A stretch of DNA of 35,811 nt from Arenicellales bacterium (GTDB taxonomy: Bacteria; Pseudomonadota; Gammaproteobacteria; Arenicellales; JAANXG01). The stretch spans positions 1 through 35,811 of the forward strand of contig JASJAT010000042.1 of assembly GCA_030066885.1 (NCBI GenBank), given 5' to 3'. The notes beneath the pieces are model-generated. The model saw only the letters and a program-made list of their open reading frames with translations, did no database searches and was not told the origin of the DNA. Positions 8,993 through 15,863 of this stretch are shown piece by piece (position 1 is the stretch's first letter; each line of letters starts with the position of its first letter). Both the position numbers and the translations under genes were made by a program.

Positions 8993-9157
8993 CCCTGAGA
9001 GAACGTCTTAGAATATGACAAGTTATTTCGGAAACACTGAGCTGGCAAGTACCTTGAGTGTATGAGAGTCGCCTGCATTGTTTTTACTTGCTGCTAACAA
9101 CGAGTAACTTGCGACTGTTCAATATTGTTCACCGCCCAAGTTGCCAACTGTCCCAAT

Positions 9158-10363
9158 CTATTGCGAATATTTCCTACCGGCTAGCCTCAAACGCAGAGCG
9201 TTGAGTTTAATAAAACCGTCGGCGTCAGACTGATCATACGCACCTTGGTCATCTTCAAAAGTCACCACGCGTTCGTCAAATAGAGAACTCTCTGATTTAC
9301 GCCCCGTCACCACGACATTCCCTTTGTAGAGCTGTAACCGGACGGTGCCATTTACTGTTTGTTGGGATTTGTCGATCATTTCTTGCAGCATTTTGCGTTC
9401 TGGGCTCCACCAATAACCGTTGTATATCAAATTGGCATACCTAGGCATCAGCTCATCCTTGATATGAGCGACTTCTCTATCGAGAGTGATGGACTCCATT
9501 GCCCGGTGCGCTTTTAACATGATGGTGCCGCCAGGGGTTTCGTAACAACCCCGGTTTTTCATACCCACGTAGCGATTCTCAACTATATCGGCGCGCCCAA
9601 CGCCGTGTCGCCCGCCAGACTGATTCAATGAGTCCAAGACTTGGGCAGGTGTTTGTCTACTTCCGTTGATAGCCACGATATCGCCTCGATCAAACTCGAG
9701 TTCCAATGTTTCGTCTTGATCTGGCGCGTCTTGCGGTGCAACGGTCCATCGCCACATTCCAGGGTTTGGTTCTTGCCAGGGATTCTCAAGTTCACCACCT
9801 TCGTAAGAGATGTGTAACGCGTTTGCATCCATTGAATACGATGCGCTTCCGTCTGCCTTTTTTTCCACTGGGATCCCGTGTCGGTCGGCGTAAGCCACAA
9901 GCTTCTCTCTCGAGCCAAGGCCCCATTGACGCCACGGTGCAATGATTTTGATGTCCGGATTGAGAGCATAGGCCCCGATTTCCAGTCTTACCTGGTCGTT
10001 ACCCTTGCCCGTAGCGCCATGGGCAATGGCGTCTGCCCCGGTCTGCTGCGCGATCTCAACCAGCCGTTTAGCTATTAGCGGTCGGGCGATAGAGGTACCT
10101 AGCAAATACTCACCTTCGTAGACTGTATTGGCACGGAACATTGGAAAAACAAAATCCCTTACGAACTCCTCTCTGAGGTCCTCTATGAATATTTCCTTCA
10201 CCCCGAGGTTTCGTGCCTTCTCACGAGCAGGCTCTAGTTCCTCCCTCTGCCCGATATCAGCGGTAAATGTAACTACTTCACAGCTGTATTCTTCCTGCAA
10301 CCATTTGAGAATTACCGAGGTGTCCAGCCCACCGGAATACGCGAGTACGACTTTGTTGACCAT
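9158..10363 (-). CDS. argG: Argininosuccinate synthase
   Basis: ArgG joins citrulline and aspartate with ATP to give argininosuccinate, the penultimate step of arginine synthesis. The N-type ATP-pyrophosphatase loop AYSGGLDTS is at residues 8-16 of the chosen start. [12 protein letters not shown] follows near 115 and [14 protein letters not shown] further on. The open frame runs 38 codons further upstream (to 10477), but family members begin just before KVVLAYSGG. The ATG at 10361-10363 gives a normal 401-residue protein, so it is taken as the start even though no clear ribosome site precedes it. The gene is transcribed away from the small membrane-protein unit at 10499. argH is not in the window; argD lies 1 kb away on the other strand. 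Confidence 0.95.
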   Translation of the reverse strand: MVNKVVLAYSGGLDTSVILKWLQEEYSCEVVTFTADIGQREELEPAREKARNLGVKEIFIEDLREEFVRDFVFPMFRANTVYEGEYLLGTSIARPLIAKRLVEIAQQTGADAIAHGATGKGNDQVRLEIGAYALNPDIKIIAPWRQWGLGSREKLVAYADRHGIPVEKKADGSASYSMDANALHISYEGGELENPWQEPNPGMWRWTVAPQDAPDQDETLELEFDRGDIVAINGSRQTPAQVLDSLNQSGGRHGVGRADIVENRYVGMKNRGCYETPGGTIMLKAHRAMESITLDREVAHIKDELMPRYANLIYNGYWWSPERKMLQEMIDKSQQTVNGTVRLQLYKGNVVVTGRKSESSLFDERVVTFEDDQGAYDQSDADGFIKLNALRLRLAGRKYSQ

Positions 10364-10435
10364 GACTTTATTGAGTGAACTTAAACAGTCGATATCTTCT
10401 TTTGTTTGAGATAAAGACACAAGCTTAAGTTTTGC

Positions 10436-10463
10436 TTGAAATCCTGGTGTGGGTTGGCATAGT
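10436..10463 (+). promoter_or_regulatory. Possible sigma-70 promoter for the small membrane-protein unit
   Basis: TTGAAA (10436-10441) resembles a -35 box in five of six positions. It is followed after 16 bp by CATAGT (10458-10463), a -10 match in four of six positions. The distance to the ATG at 10499 leaves a short leader. This is a visual match only; the -10 could also be read as TAGTCT with an 18-bp spacer. Confidence 0.35.
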
Positions 10464-10498
10464 CTAGCGCACCACATGAACGGCGCGGGAGAGCAAAC

Positions 10499-10594
10499 AT
10501 GAAAAATCCACTTGATTCCATCCCTGGCACGATTGTGGCGGGCGTGGTACTTACGCTTGTCCTTTATGTATTTGTTAGTGGCTTTCTAGTGTAG
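10499..10594 (+). CDS. 31-residue single-helix membrane protein
   Basis: A short open frame starts with ATG at 10499 behind a good ribosome site, GGGAGAG, spaced 5 bp. It encodes 31 residues: a short polar N-terminus [10 protein letters not shown], then about 20 hydrophobic residues ([15 protein letters not shown]...), ending ...GFLV. It should form one membrane helix. It stops 19 bp before the next gene, whose ribosome site (GGGAGA) is nearly the same, so the two are probably co-translated. The composition and size recall the tiny accessory subunits of respiratory membrane complexes, but no family is recognised. A nine-codon frame (10476-10502) overlaps its start and is probably chance. Confidence 0.62.
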   Translation: MKNPLDSIPGTIVAGVVLTLVLYVFVSGFLV

Positions 10595-10613
10595 GTGTTG
10601 CGGGAGAATAGTT

Positions 10614-11135
10614 ATGGATCCTTTGTTTTTAGCGATAGAGCGATGGTTGCATGTGTTGGCCGGTATTACTTGGATCGGCTTACTCTATTATTTTAATTTC
10701 GTTCAAGTCCCGGGTCTCGGTAAAGCCAAAGCGGATGGAACGGCAGCGGGTATAACTAAACACATTGCCCCGCTGGCACTTCTTTGGTTCCGCTGGGCTG
10801 CATTAGCAACTTGGATAACGGGAGCGATTTATTTAATGGCTGGCCACGGTACTGCTGAGATGAACGGCTTCGCTCGTGCATTCTTGTTGCAGGATTCTGC
10901 GGCCCCGATTGGCATGGGAGCGTGGCTGGGCACAATAATGCTGTTTAACGTGTGGGTTTTGATCTGGCCCAATCAAAAAAAGGTTTTGGGTTTAGTTGAA
11001 GCTAGTGATGAAGAGAAAGCCAAAAGCGCGCGGGTTGCCCTACTGGCGTCACGGACGAATACGATGTTGTCCATACCGATGTTGTTCTTCATGGTAACTG
11101 GGAGCCCAGCACATTCGGTGCTCTACTTAGGCTAA
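10614..11135 (+). CDS. Urate_ox_N/PuuD-like four-helix membrane protein
   Basis: This 173-residue membrane protein resembles the N-terminal membrane domain of PuuD-type urate hydroxylase (Urate_ox_N). It lacks the rest of that enzyme and the cytochrome c domain. The N-terminus has ERWLHVLAGITWIGLLYYF with a conserved-looking histidine (H13). Further helices are around 50-77 (TKHIAPLALLWFRWAALATWITG), 100-122 (MGAWLGTIMLFNVWVLIWPN) and 150-166. Paired His/Arg/Trp near helix ends would suit haem binding, but this is inference. Urate oxidation is not implied. Short proteins of this type are often mislabelled in databases. It follows the 31-residue protein gene by 19 bp with a GGGAGA site 6 bp from the ATG, so they form one unit. 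Confidence 0.72.
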   Translation: MDPLFLAIERWLHVLAGITWIGLLYYFNFVQVPGLGKAKADGTAAGITKHIAPLALLWFRWAALATWITGAIYLMAGHGTAEMNGFARAFLLQDSAAPIGMGAWLGTIMLFNVWVLIWPNQKKVLGLVEASDEEKAKSARVALLASRTNTMLSIPMLFFMVTGSPAHSVLYLG

Positions 11136-11172
11136 CGCTAGCCCTTACCCACCTTACCCATCACCGTCTACA

Positions 11173-11300
11173 AAACCGGGGACAGTATACCTTTTAACGT
11201 TGAGTAAGCTGTAGGAACGGAGACTTCGCTGCGATTCGCTCGGAGCGAGGTTGCGCCTCCTACAATGAATCTACCTTAAAAAGTACACTGTCCCCGGTTT
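11173..11300. repeat. MITE-like element with 25-bp terminal inverted repeats, copy A
   Basis: The left end AAACCGGGGACAGTATACC... (11173-11197) and the reverse complement of the right end (11276-11300) agree in 23 of 25 positions. The element is 128 bp, has no open frame, and contains a REP-like core at 11210-11264. A second copy with near-identical ends lies at 24834-24960. It ends only 4 bp before the ATG at 11305 of argD. Ends of the GGGGACAGTATAC kind remind me of sequences mobilised by REP-associated tyrosine transposases, but no transposase gene is in the window. Confidence 0.8.
11210..11264. repeat. REP-like palindrome nested in copy A
   Basis: TGTAGGAACGGAGACTTCGC opens and GCGCCTCCTACA closes this 55-bp imperfect palindrome; outer arms TGTAGGA.../...TCCTACA pair exactly except at one inner position. 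It matches the layout of the 54-bp repeat at 29004-29057 and of the well-known TGTAGGAGCG-type REP sequences of Pseudomonas. Here it sits inside the terminal inverted repeats of a different element. Confidence 0.68.
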
Positions 11301-11304
11301 AATA

Positions 11305-12495
11305 ATGTCCTTGGCTAAGGAAATGGAAGACAACCACCTGATGCAAACATACAAACGTTTACCGCTAAGCTTCGTGCGTGGTGAAGGTGCTTGGTTATGG
11401 GACGACCAAGGAGTGAAATATCTTGATGCCCTGGGCGGTATTGCGGTTGCAGTCCTCGGGCATAGTCACCCCACGGTAGCAGATGCCTTGGCAGATCAAG
11501 CCCGTACCTTGATTCACACTTCTAACTTATATCGTATCCCAATGCAGGAAGAGCTGGGTAGAAAGCTCTGTGAGCTGAGTGGCATGTCTAGAGCGTTCTT
11601 TTGTAACTCTGGAGCAGAAGCCAACGAAGCGGCGATTAAGATTACCCGAAAATACGGTCACCAAAACGACATACGAAATCCCACTGTGTTGGTTACGGAA
11701 GGCAGTTTTCACGGCCGTACGATGGCAACGTTGACAGCAACGGGAAACCCCAAAGTCCAATTGGGGTTTGAACCCTTGGTCCCCGGTTTCAAGCGAGTAC
11801 CGTTTAACGACATAGATGCAGTACAACAAGTAGCCGACGATGACCCCGGTATCGTTGCAGTTATGGTAGAACCCATACAGGGTGAAGGTGGCATAAATAT
11901 TCCCGATGCCGGTTACCTGTCGAATTTACGCGAGACTTGTGATCGTAATGGCTGGCTGCTTGTGGTAGATGAAATTCAAACGGGCATGGGCAGGACCGGG
12001 AATTGGTTTGCGTATCAGCAAGAGTCAGTGGAACCGGATGTGGTCACGCTGGCCAAAGCTTTGGGCAATGGTATTCCCATCGGGGCCTGCCTAGCACGGG
12101 GTGTGGCCAGTGAGATTCTTACCGCGGGAAGCCATGGGACAACTTTCGGCGGCAATCCCTTCGCCTGCCGGGCAGCGTTGACAGTGATCGAGGAGATAGA
12201 GCGAAGCGATTTGGTTCGAAGAGCCAGTGAACTCGGTCAGCGCGTATTAACCCAACTGAGCAAACAGTTAGAGAAAGAGCAAAGAATTAAATCGATACGG
12301 GGCCAGGGATTGATGATCGCCTTGGAGTTTGAGCAGCCTTGTACAGAGCTTGTGTCTATCTGTCTCGACCAAGGTGTATTGATTAACGTCACCGCAGAGA
12401 ATGTTGTTCGGCTATTGCCGCCACTAATCTTAAGCGACGATGAAGCGGATTTTTTGGTAGACCGTCTGGTAGACGCGATCAAGCTCTACAAATAA
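11305..12495 (+). CDS. argD: Acetylornithine aminotransferase
   Basis: ArgD is a class III pyridoxal-phosphate aminotransferase that makes N-acetylornithine in arginine synthesis and often also acts in lysine synthesis. The 396-residue protein has FCNSGAEANEAAIKITRKY (cofactor phosphate contact), GSFHGRTMATL, LVVDEIQTGMGRTG and the cofactor lysine in TLAKALGNGIPIGA. The start is uncertain. ATG 11305 lies 4 bp after a repeat element and has no ribosome site. In-frame ATGs at 11323 and 11341 would give ends (MEDNHLMQTY or MQTYKRLP) closer to the family norm. It is separated from argG, on the other strand, by the small membrane-protein unit. No ArgR box was recognised. Confidence 0.93.
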   Translation: MSLAKEMEDNHLMQTYKRLPLSFVRGEGAWLWDDQGVKYLDALGGIAVAVLGHSHPTVADALADQARTLIHTSNLYRIPMQEELGRKLCELSGMSRAFFCNSGAEANEAAIKITRKYGHQNDIRNPTVLVTEGSFHGRTMATLTATGNPKVQLGFEPLVPGFKRVPFNDIDAVQQVADDDPGIVAVMVEPIQGEGGINIPDAGYLSNLRETCDRNGWLLVVDEIQTGMGRTGNWFAYQQESVEPDVVTLAKALGNGIPIGACLARGVASEILTAGSHGTTFGGNPFACRAALTVIEEIERSDLVRRASELGQRVLTQLSKQLEKEQRIKSIRGQGLMIALEFEQPCTELVSICLDQGVLINVTAENVVRLLPPLILSDDEADFLVDRLVDAIKLYK

Positions 12496-12562
12496 CTGAA
12501 CTATGATAGTAGTACCTAGCAACTAGCCATTAGCAACTGAGCTGTGGCTTGCCCCATACTCT

Positions 12563-13618
12563 ATGAACCTGTTGGAAGTAAAATCGATAGAGTGTCAGTA
12601 CGACACTCGCGTTGCCGTAACTGAGTTGTCTTTTGCGGCTAGCCGTGGTTCTTTCACTTGTTTGCTGGGACCAAGTGGTTGTGGGAAAACAACCGTGTTG
12701 AGAGCAATCGCTGGTTTTCATCCTTTGACGGCGGGCGAGATATGGATCGACGGTCGACTTGTCTCCAAGCCGAGCGTTTCTGTGGCACCAGAAAAGCGTC
12801 GAGTAGGCATGGTGTTCCAGGAAAGTGCACTGTTTCCCCACCTTACCGTGTATGACAATGTGGGTTTCGGCATTAAGAAGCTCGAACCGGAACAACGCAA
12901 ACAAAACATCCAACGATTGCTTCAACGAATTGGTCTGGCTGATATGGCGCAGAGATATCCGCACGAGTTATCCGGCGGCCAACAGCAGCGCGTGGCGCTG
13001 GCGCGAGCGCTGGCGCCGAATCCAGATCTTATTCTGATGGATGAACCGTTCTCCAATCTTGACATAGAGACCAGAGAAAGACTCGGTTACGAAGTGAGGG
13101 ATATATTCAAAGAGCAAGGGACCACCTGTGTTTTGGTTACCCATGACCAAAACGATGCGTTCGCACTGTGTGATCGGGTTGGGGTGATGCGCGAAGGCAG
13201 GCTCTTGCAGTGGGATACACCCTATCGGCTTTATCATGAGCCCTGCACTCGCTTCGTGGCGGACTTTATTGGAGAAGGTGTTTTTCTCCCTGGGAGGCTC
13301 TTGGATTCGAGAGCCGTGGAGACGGGATTGGGCGTGATCAGGAGCGAGCGCAGCTATAATGGTGATGTCGGTGACATACTGGATGTATTGATTAGGCCGG
13401 ATGACATTATCTTTGACCAGGATAGCGATTTGACAGCGACTATCGTGCGCAAAGCCTTTAAAGGACCCGAGATTCTTTATACGCTGAGGGTGGATGACGG
13501 CAATCAGGTACTGTCCTTGTTCCCCAGTCATGCGGACTATCAGCTAGGTGAGTCGGTCAGCATCCGATTGCAGGCTGATCATTTAGTCGCGTTTCCAAGA
13601 GTCGATCGTGCGCCGTAG
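12563..13618 (+). CDS. ABC transporter ATP-binding protein, FbpC-like (orphan)
   Basis: This 351-residue ATPase resembles those of iron(III), spermidine/putrescine or similar uptake transporters. It has Walker A GPSGCGKTT, Q-loop VFQES, the signature LSGGQQQRVALARAL, Walker B LILMDEPFSNLD and the H-loop VTHD. A TOBE-type regulatory domain fills about residues 235-345. The FbpC-type layout favours ferric ion, but no permease or binding-protein gene is adjacent, so the substrate is open; the partners may be encoded elsewhere. The last 11 bp overlap the next gene, which encodes a secreted protein of unknown role. A 67-bp gap separates it from argD. Confidence 0.85.
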   Translation: MNLLEVKSIECQYDTRVAVTELSFAASRGSFTCLLGPSGCGKTTVLRAIAGFHPLTAGEIWIDGRLVSKPSVSVAPEKRRVGMVFQESALFPHLTVYDNVGFGIKKLEPEQRKQNIQRLLQRIGLADMAQRYPHELSGGQQQRVALARALAPNPDLILMDEPFSNLDIETRERLGYEVRDIFKEQGTTCVLVTHDQNDAFALCDRVGVMREGRLLQWDTPYRLYHEPCTRFVADFIGEGVFLPGRLLDSRAVETGLGVIRSERSYNGDVGDILDVLIRPDDIIFDQDSDLTATIVRKAFKGPEILYTLRVDDGNQVLSLFPSHADYQLGESVSIRLQADHLVAFPRVDRAP

Positions 13619-14276
13619 ATACACACGTACGGCAGTGCTGATTACAATGGCGCTATTATTTCTCTTCCCCTTGCACGGCTTGTACGCTCAAAACACAAAT
13701 ATGAAGCGGGCACATGCGGCATTGGAGGCGGCTAAAGCTTACAAAGGGCAGGGAGATTTGTTGAACGCCAAAAATATGTTTCAAATAGTGGTAGATAGTT
13801 CGCCTGAGGGCACAAATATACACCACGAAGCCGAAATTGAACTCACCTACTACCTCCCTCTCATGATGATTCAGCGATTGCTTTGGGATGGGAAAGTAGA
13901 GGCAGCAGAGAAAGAACTGCTTACGCTGCAACAAAAATTTGAGGATCAGCCTGTGCGCCGTCAAGAAATTGGTCGGATATTGAGTGGTTTGCGCACGTCT
14001 GATCGTACACAAAACGCACCAGAGGAAACCCAGATAGACGAAGGCCTGTTAATGAGAGAGGTGAAAAAACGATTGGACGGGTACTATCGGCAAAACAAAC
14101 GCTATCCTACGACCCGCGACTCCCTGGCGAAAGTACTGCCCCCCAACGAGTCCCCTCTACATTCTTTTGAAATTGGACGCTATTCTAGTGACGGCTCGGG
14201 TTATTTGTTGGTCTTACGCAGCAAGCAAGACCCCAACCATACGCTGATGCTGCATCATACCGGTGTGATGGAGTAG
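13608..14276 (+). CDS. Secreted helical protein of unknown function
   Basis: No family is recognised with certainty. The 222-residue product starts with GTG inside the end of the ABC ATPase gene. It has a clear signal peptide: a basic n-region MRRRYTRT, a hydrophobic core and a likely cut after HGLYA. Residues 30-130 are helical with TPR-like spacing (AALEAAKAYKGQGDLLNAK; KVEAAEKELLTLQQKF). The C-terminal 80 residues contain VKKRLDGYYRQNKRYPTTRDSL, cut here as two parts around YPTTRDSL. This recalls the globular part of type II secretion pseudopilins (aL..Y....YPt...L). The overlap suggests it is made together with the ATPase, so a periplasmic helper is possible, but that is inference. Confidence 0.72.
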   Translation: MRRRYTRTAVLITMALLFLFPLHGLYAQNTNMKRAHAALEAAKAYKGQGDLLNAKNMFQIVVDSSPEGTNIHHEAEIELTYYLPLMMIQRLLWDGKVEAAEKELLTLQQKFEDQPVRRQEIGRILSGLRTSDRTQNAPEETQIDEGLLMREVKKRLDGYYRQNKRYPTTRDSLAKVLPPNESPLHSFEIGRYSSDGSGYLLVLRSKQDPNHTLMLHHTGVME

Positions 14277-14299
14277 TATTCCGCAGAAAATACCGTCGG

Positions 14300-14331
14300 T
14301 GGACAAATATATACCGTTCATCGGTTATAAT
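14300..14331 (+). promoter_or_regulatory. Possible promoter of the WYL-domain gene
   Basis: A perfect TATAAT lies at 14326-14331. A TGGACA (14300-14305, five of six matches to the -35 box) is 20 bp upstream, longer than the ideal 17 bp. The predicted transcript would start about 50 bp before the GTG at 14390. The -10 box is the firm part of this call. Confidence 0.4.
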
Positions 14332-14389
14332 CCTCAACTGGGAGTGTCCAGCTATATTTGTAAAAAAACCTCAAGCACCGTAGTAACCC

Positions 14390-14866
14390 GTGATACCAAA
14401 CGTCCAAAATATCATACAAGCCGCGATTCGTAATAAACGTCGACTTAGTCTGCGTTATGACGGCAGATCGCATGCACGCATCGTAGAGCCTCATCTCTTG
14501 TTTCGATCTGATCAAGACGTTATTACGATGCTGGCGTATCAGGTACGCGGTTACCATTCTTCCAAGCGACGGGGTTCGTTCTGGCGACCTTTTCAGATCC
14601 GCAAGATCGATAGTATTTCGGTCACGGATGAGTTATTCACGCCACGAATGAAGGAAGGGTACATCAAAGTGTGCGACATGATCCAAGGCACTGCCTTGAT
14701 TAGAGTGGATGGCGCCGACACCTATATGCATTTCAATCCCGCGATTTACGGGCCGCCGACACCAGCCTACCTTGCAGCTTCTCCCAGTATGTTGATGCGT
14801 ATGCTGGCGGCCAACAATGCCGAAAAACCGACTAGTGAAACCGGATCAGAAACGGGTGTTGGTTGA
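14390..14866 (+). CDS. Stand-alone WYL-domain protein
   Basis: Residues 6-85 of this 158-residue protein match the WYL ligand-binding domain. The pattern is IIQAAIRNKRRLSLRYDG, then RIVEPHLLFR, MLAYQVRGY, WRPFQIRKIDSISV and a trailing F. WYL domains usually sit behind a helix-turn-helix in transcription regulators and are thought to sense nucleotides or other ligands. Here no DNA-binding domain precedes it, and the C-terminal 70 residues are not recognised. The frame begins with GTG at 14390 without a clear ribosome site. It follows the secreted-protein gene after 113 bp and converges with rpoH. It may be a ligand-sensing protein acting through a partner. Confidence 0.72.
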   Translation: MIPNVQNIIQAAIRNKRRLSLRYDGRSHARIVEPHLLFRSDQDVITMLAYQVRGYHSSKRRGSFWRPFQIRKIDSISVTDELFTPRMKEGYIKVCDMIQGTALIRVDGADTYMHFNPAIYGPPTPAYLAASPSMLMRMLAANNAEKPTSETGSETGVG

Positions 14867-14893
14867 CACACCTCGGTACTGACCCGGGAGGTT

Positions 14894-15742
14894 CTAATTC
14901 ACAGCAAGCTGGTCTTTCATTCTCTGCATCGCACGTTTTTCGATTTGGCGTATCCTCTCGGCGGATACATCGTATTCGGCCGCCAGTTCATGCAATGTAG
15001 GTTTTTGCTCGTCCAACCATCGTCTACGGACAATGTCTTGGCTGCGGGGATCTAGAGTTTCTATCGCTTGTTGGAGCTGGAAGTTCCTAGATTGCGCTTC
15101 GTCCGCCATCACGGCTAACCTCTCCGGGTTGTATTGTAAATCCGGTAGGTAACTAGCCGGTGCGCTGCACTCGTCGTCGGTATCATCACCGTCGAACGAA
15201 ACATCAAGACCACCCATACGTGCTTCCATTTCACGTATAGTGTGGGTGGGCACATCAAGGTTTTCGGCGATCTGATCTATCTCGTGTTCTTTCAGCCAGC
15301 CTAGACGCTTTTTGGATTTCCTTAAATTAAAGAACAGTTTTCTTTGCGCTTTAGTCGTCGCCATTTTGACGATGCGCCAGTTCCGCAAGACATAGTCGTA
15401 GATTTCGGCCTTGATCCAATGCACTGCGAAAGATACCAAGCGAACCCCGCGTCCCGGGTCGAAGTTCTTGACCGCTTTCATGAGTCCAATATTTCCTTCT
15501 TGAATCAAGTCGGCCAGAGGTAACCCATATCCGGTGAAACCGCGCGCAACCCGAACCACCTGGCGCAGTTGGGACATGACCAGCTCACGTGCAGCATCTA
15601 AGTCGTTATTCTCTGTATAACGAATCGCCAGATCACGTTCCTGCTCCGCGGACAAAACCGGTGCGGCGTTCACGGCCTGAATGTAGGACGCAAGTCCCTG
15701 ACCGTTCGGTATGTCAATCGGAATGGGCAGTGTATTGGGCAT
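14894..15742 (-). CDS. rpoH: Heat-shock sigma factor RpoH (sigma-32)
   Basis: RpoH directs RNA polymerase to heat-shock promoters. The protein shows sigma-70 region 1.2-2 ([37 protein letters not shown]), the RpoH box [10 protein letters not shown] that sets it apart from other sigma factors, and region 4.2 ([20 protein letters not shown]). From the ATG at 15742 it has 282 residues. The frame also allows a TTG start at 15748, but the strong AAGGAGA ribosome site (15752-15758) is only 4 bp from that TTG and about 10 bp from the ATG, so either start is possible. It lies downstream of ftsX, as in Pseudomonas and Escherichia coli. A perfect CIRCE operator at 15776-15802 precedes it. Confidence 0.96.
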   Translation of the reverse strand: MPNTLPIPIDIPNGQGLASYIQAVNAAPVLSAEQERDLAIRYTENNDLDAARELVMSQLRQVVRVARGFTGYGLPLADLIQEGNIGLMKAVKNFDPGRGVRLVSFAVHWIKAEIYDYVLRNWRIVKMATTKAQRKLFFNLRKSKKRLGWLKEHEIDQIAENLDVPTHTIREMEARMGGLDVSFDGDDTDDECSAPASYLPDLQYNPERLAVMADEAQSRNFQLQQAIETLDPRSQDIVRRRWLDEQKPTLHELAAEYDVSAERIRQIEKRAMQRMKDQLAVN

Positions 15743-15751
15743 ATTCAAGGG

Positions 15752-15758
15752 TCTCCTT
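15752..15758 (-). promoter_or_regulatory. rpoH: Ribosome binding site of rpoH
   Basis: On the minus strand this reads AAGGAGA, a near-perfect Shine-Dalgarno sequence. It lies between the CIRCE operator and the start codon and serves either the TTG at 15748 or the ATG at 15742. Confidence 0.75.
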
Positions 15759-15775
15759 AGTTGACTGAGGGTAGT

Positions 15776-15802
15776 TTAGCACTCAGGTCGTTAGAGTGCT
15801 AA
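15776..15802. promoter_or_regulatory. CIRCE operator (HrcA binding site) upstream of rpoH
   Basis: TTAGCACTC (15776-15784), nine bases AGGTCGTTA (15785-15793), GAGTGCTAA (15794-15802): this equals the CIRCE consensus TTAGCACTC-N9-GAGTGCTAA in all 18 arm positions and in spacer length. CIRCE is bound by the repressor HrcA, usually before groESL or dnaK operons. Here the only gene it can serve is rpoH, whose start is 33 bp away; on the other side lies the end of ftsX. No hrcA gene is in the window. A clear -35/-10 pair around the site could not be picked out. Confidence 0.93.
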
Positions 15803-15863
15803 TAACGGCAAAAGTTCCTTTTTTTTCAGCAGGTTTCTGCCCATTTTAATTGACTAAAGGCCC

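Noticed and set aside
10364-10477. In-frame 38-codon extension of argG toward 10477
   Set aside because: Family proteins begin just before the KVVLAYSGG motif, and the extra residues resemble nothing. It overlaps the likely promoter of the divergent unit.
10476-10502. Nine-codon frame overlapping the start of the 31-residue protein gene (ATGA)
   Set aside because: Too short to judge, no ribosome site of its own, likely chance.
11131-11144. GGCTA-ACGC-TAGCC hairpin at the end of the Urate_ox_N-type gene as a terminator
   Set aside because: Only 5 bp of stem and no T-run follows; the neighbouring bases are C-rich.
12968-13531. 187-codon open frame on the minus strand inside the ABC ATPase gene
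   Set aside because: Antisense to a clearly conserved gene, no family resemblance, amino-acid mix typical of a shadow frame.
13656-14012. 118-codon minus-strand open frame opposite the secreted-protein gene
   Set aside because: The plus-strand frame has a signal peptide and helical periodicity; the antisense frame has neither.
15803-15863. GCAG-AAAC-CTGC stem near a T/A-run between ftsX and rpoH as a terminator
   Set aside because: In the direction of transcription the run is A, not T, so it does not fit an intrinsic terminator.
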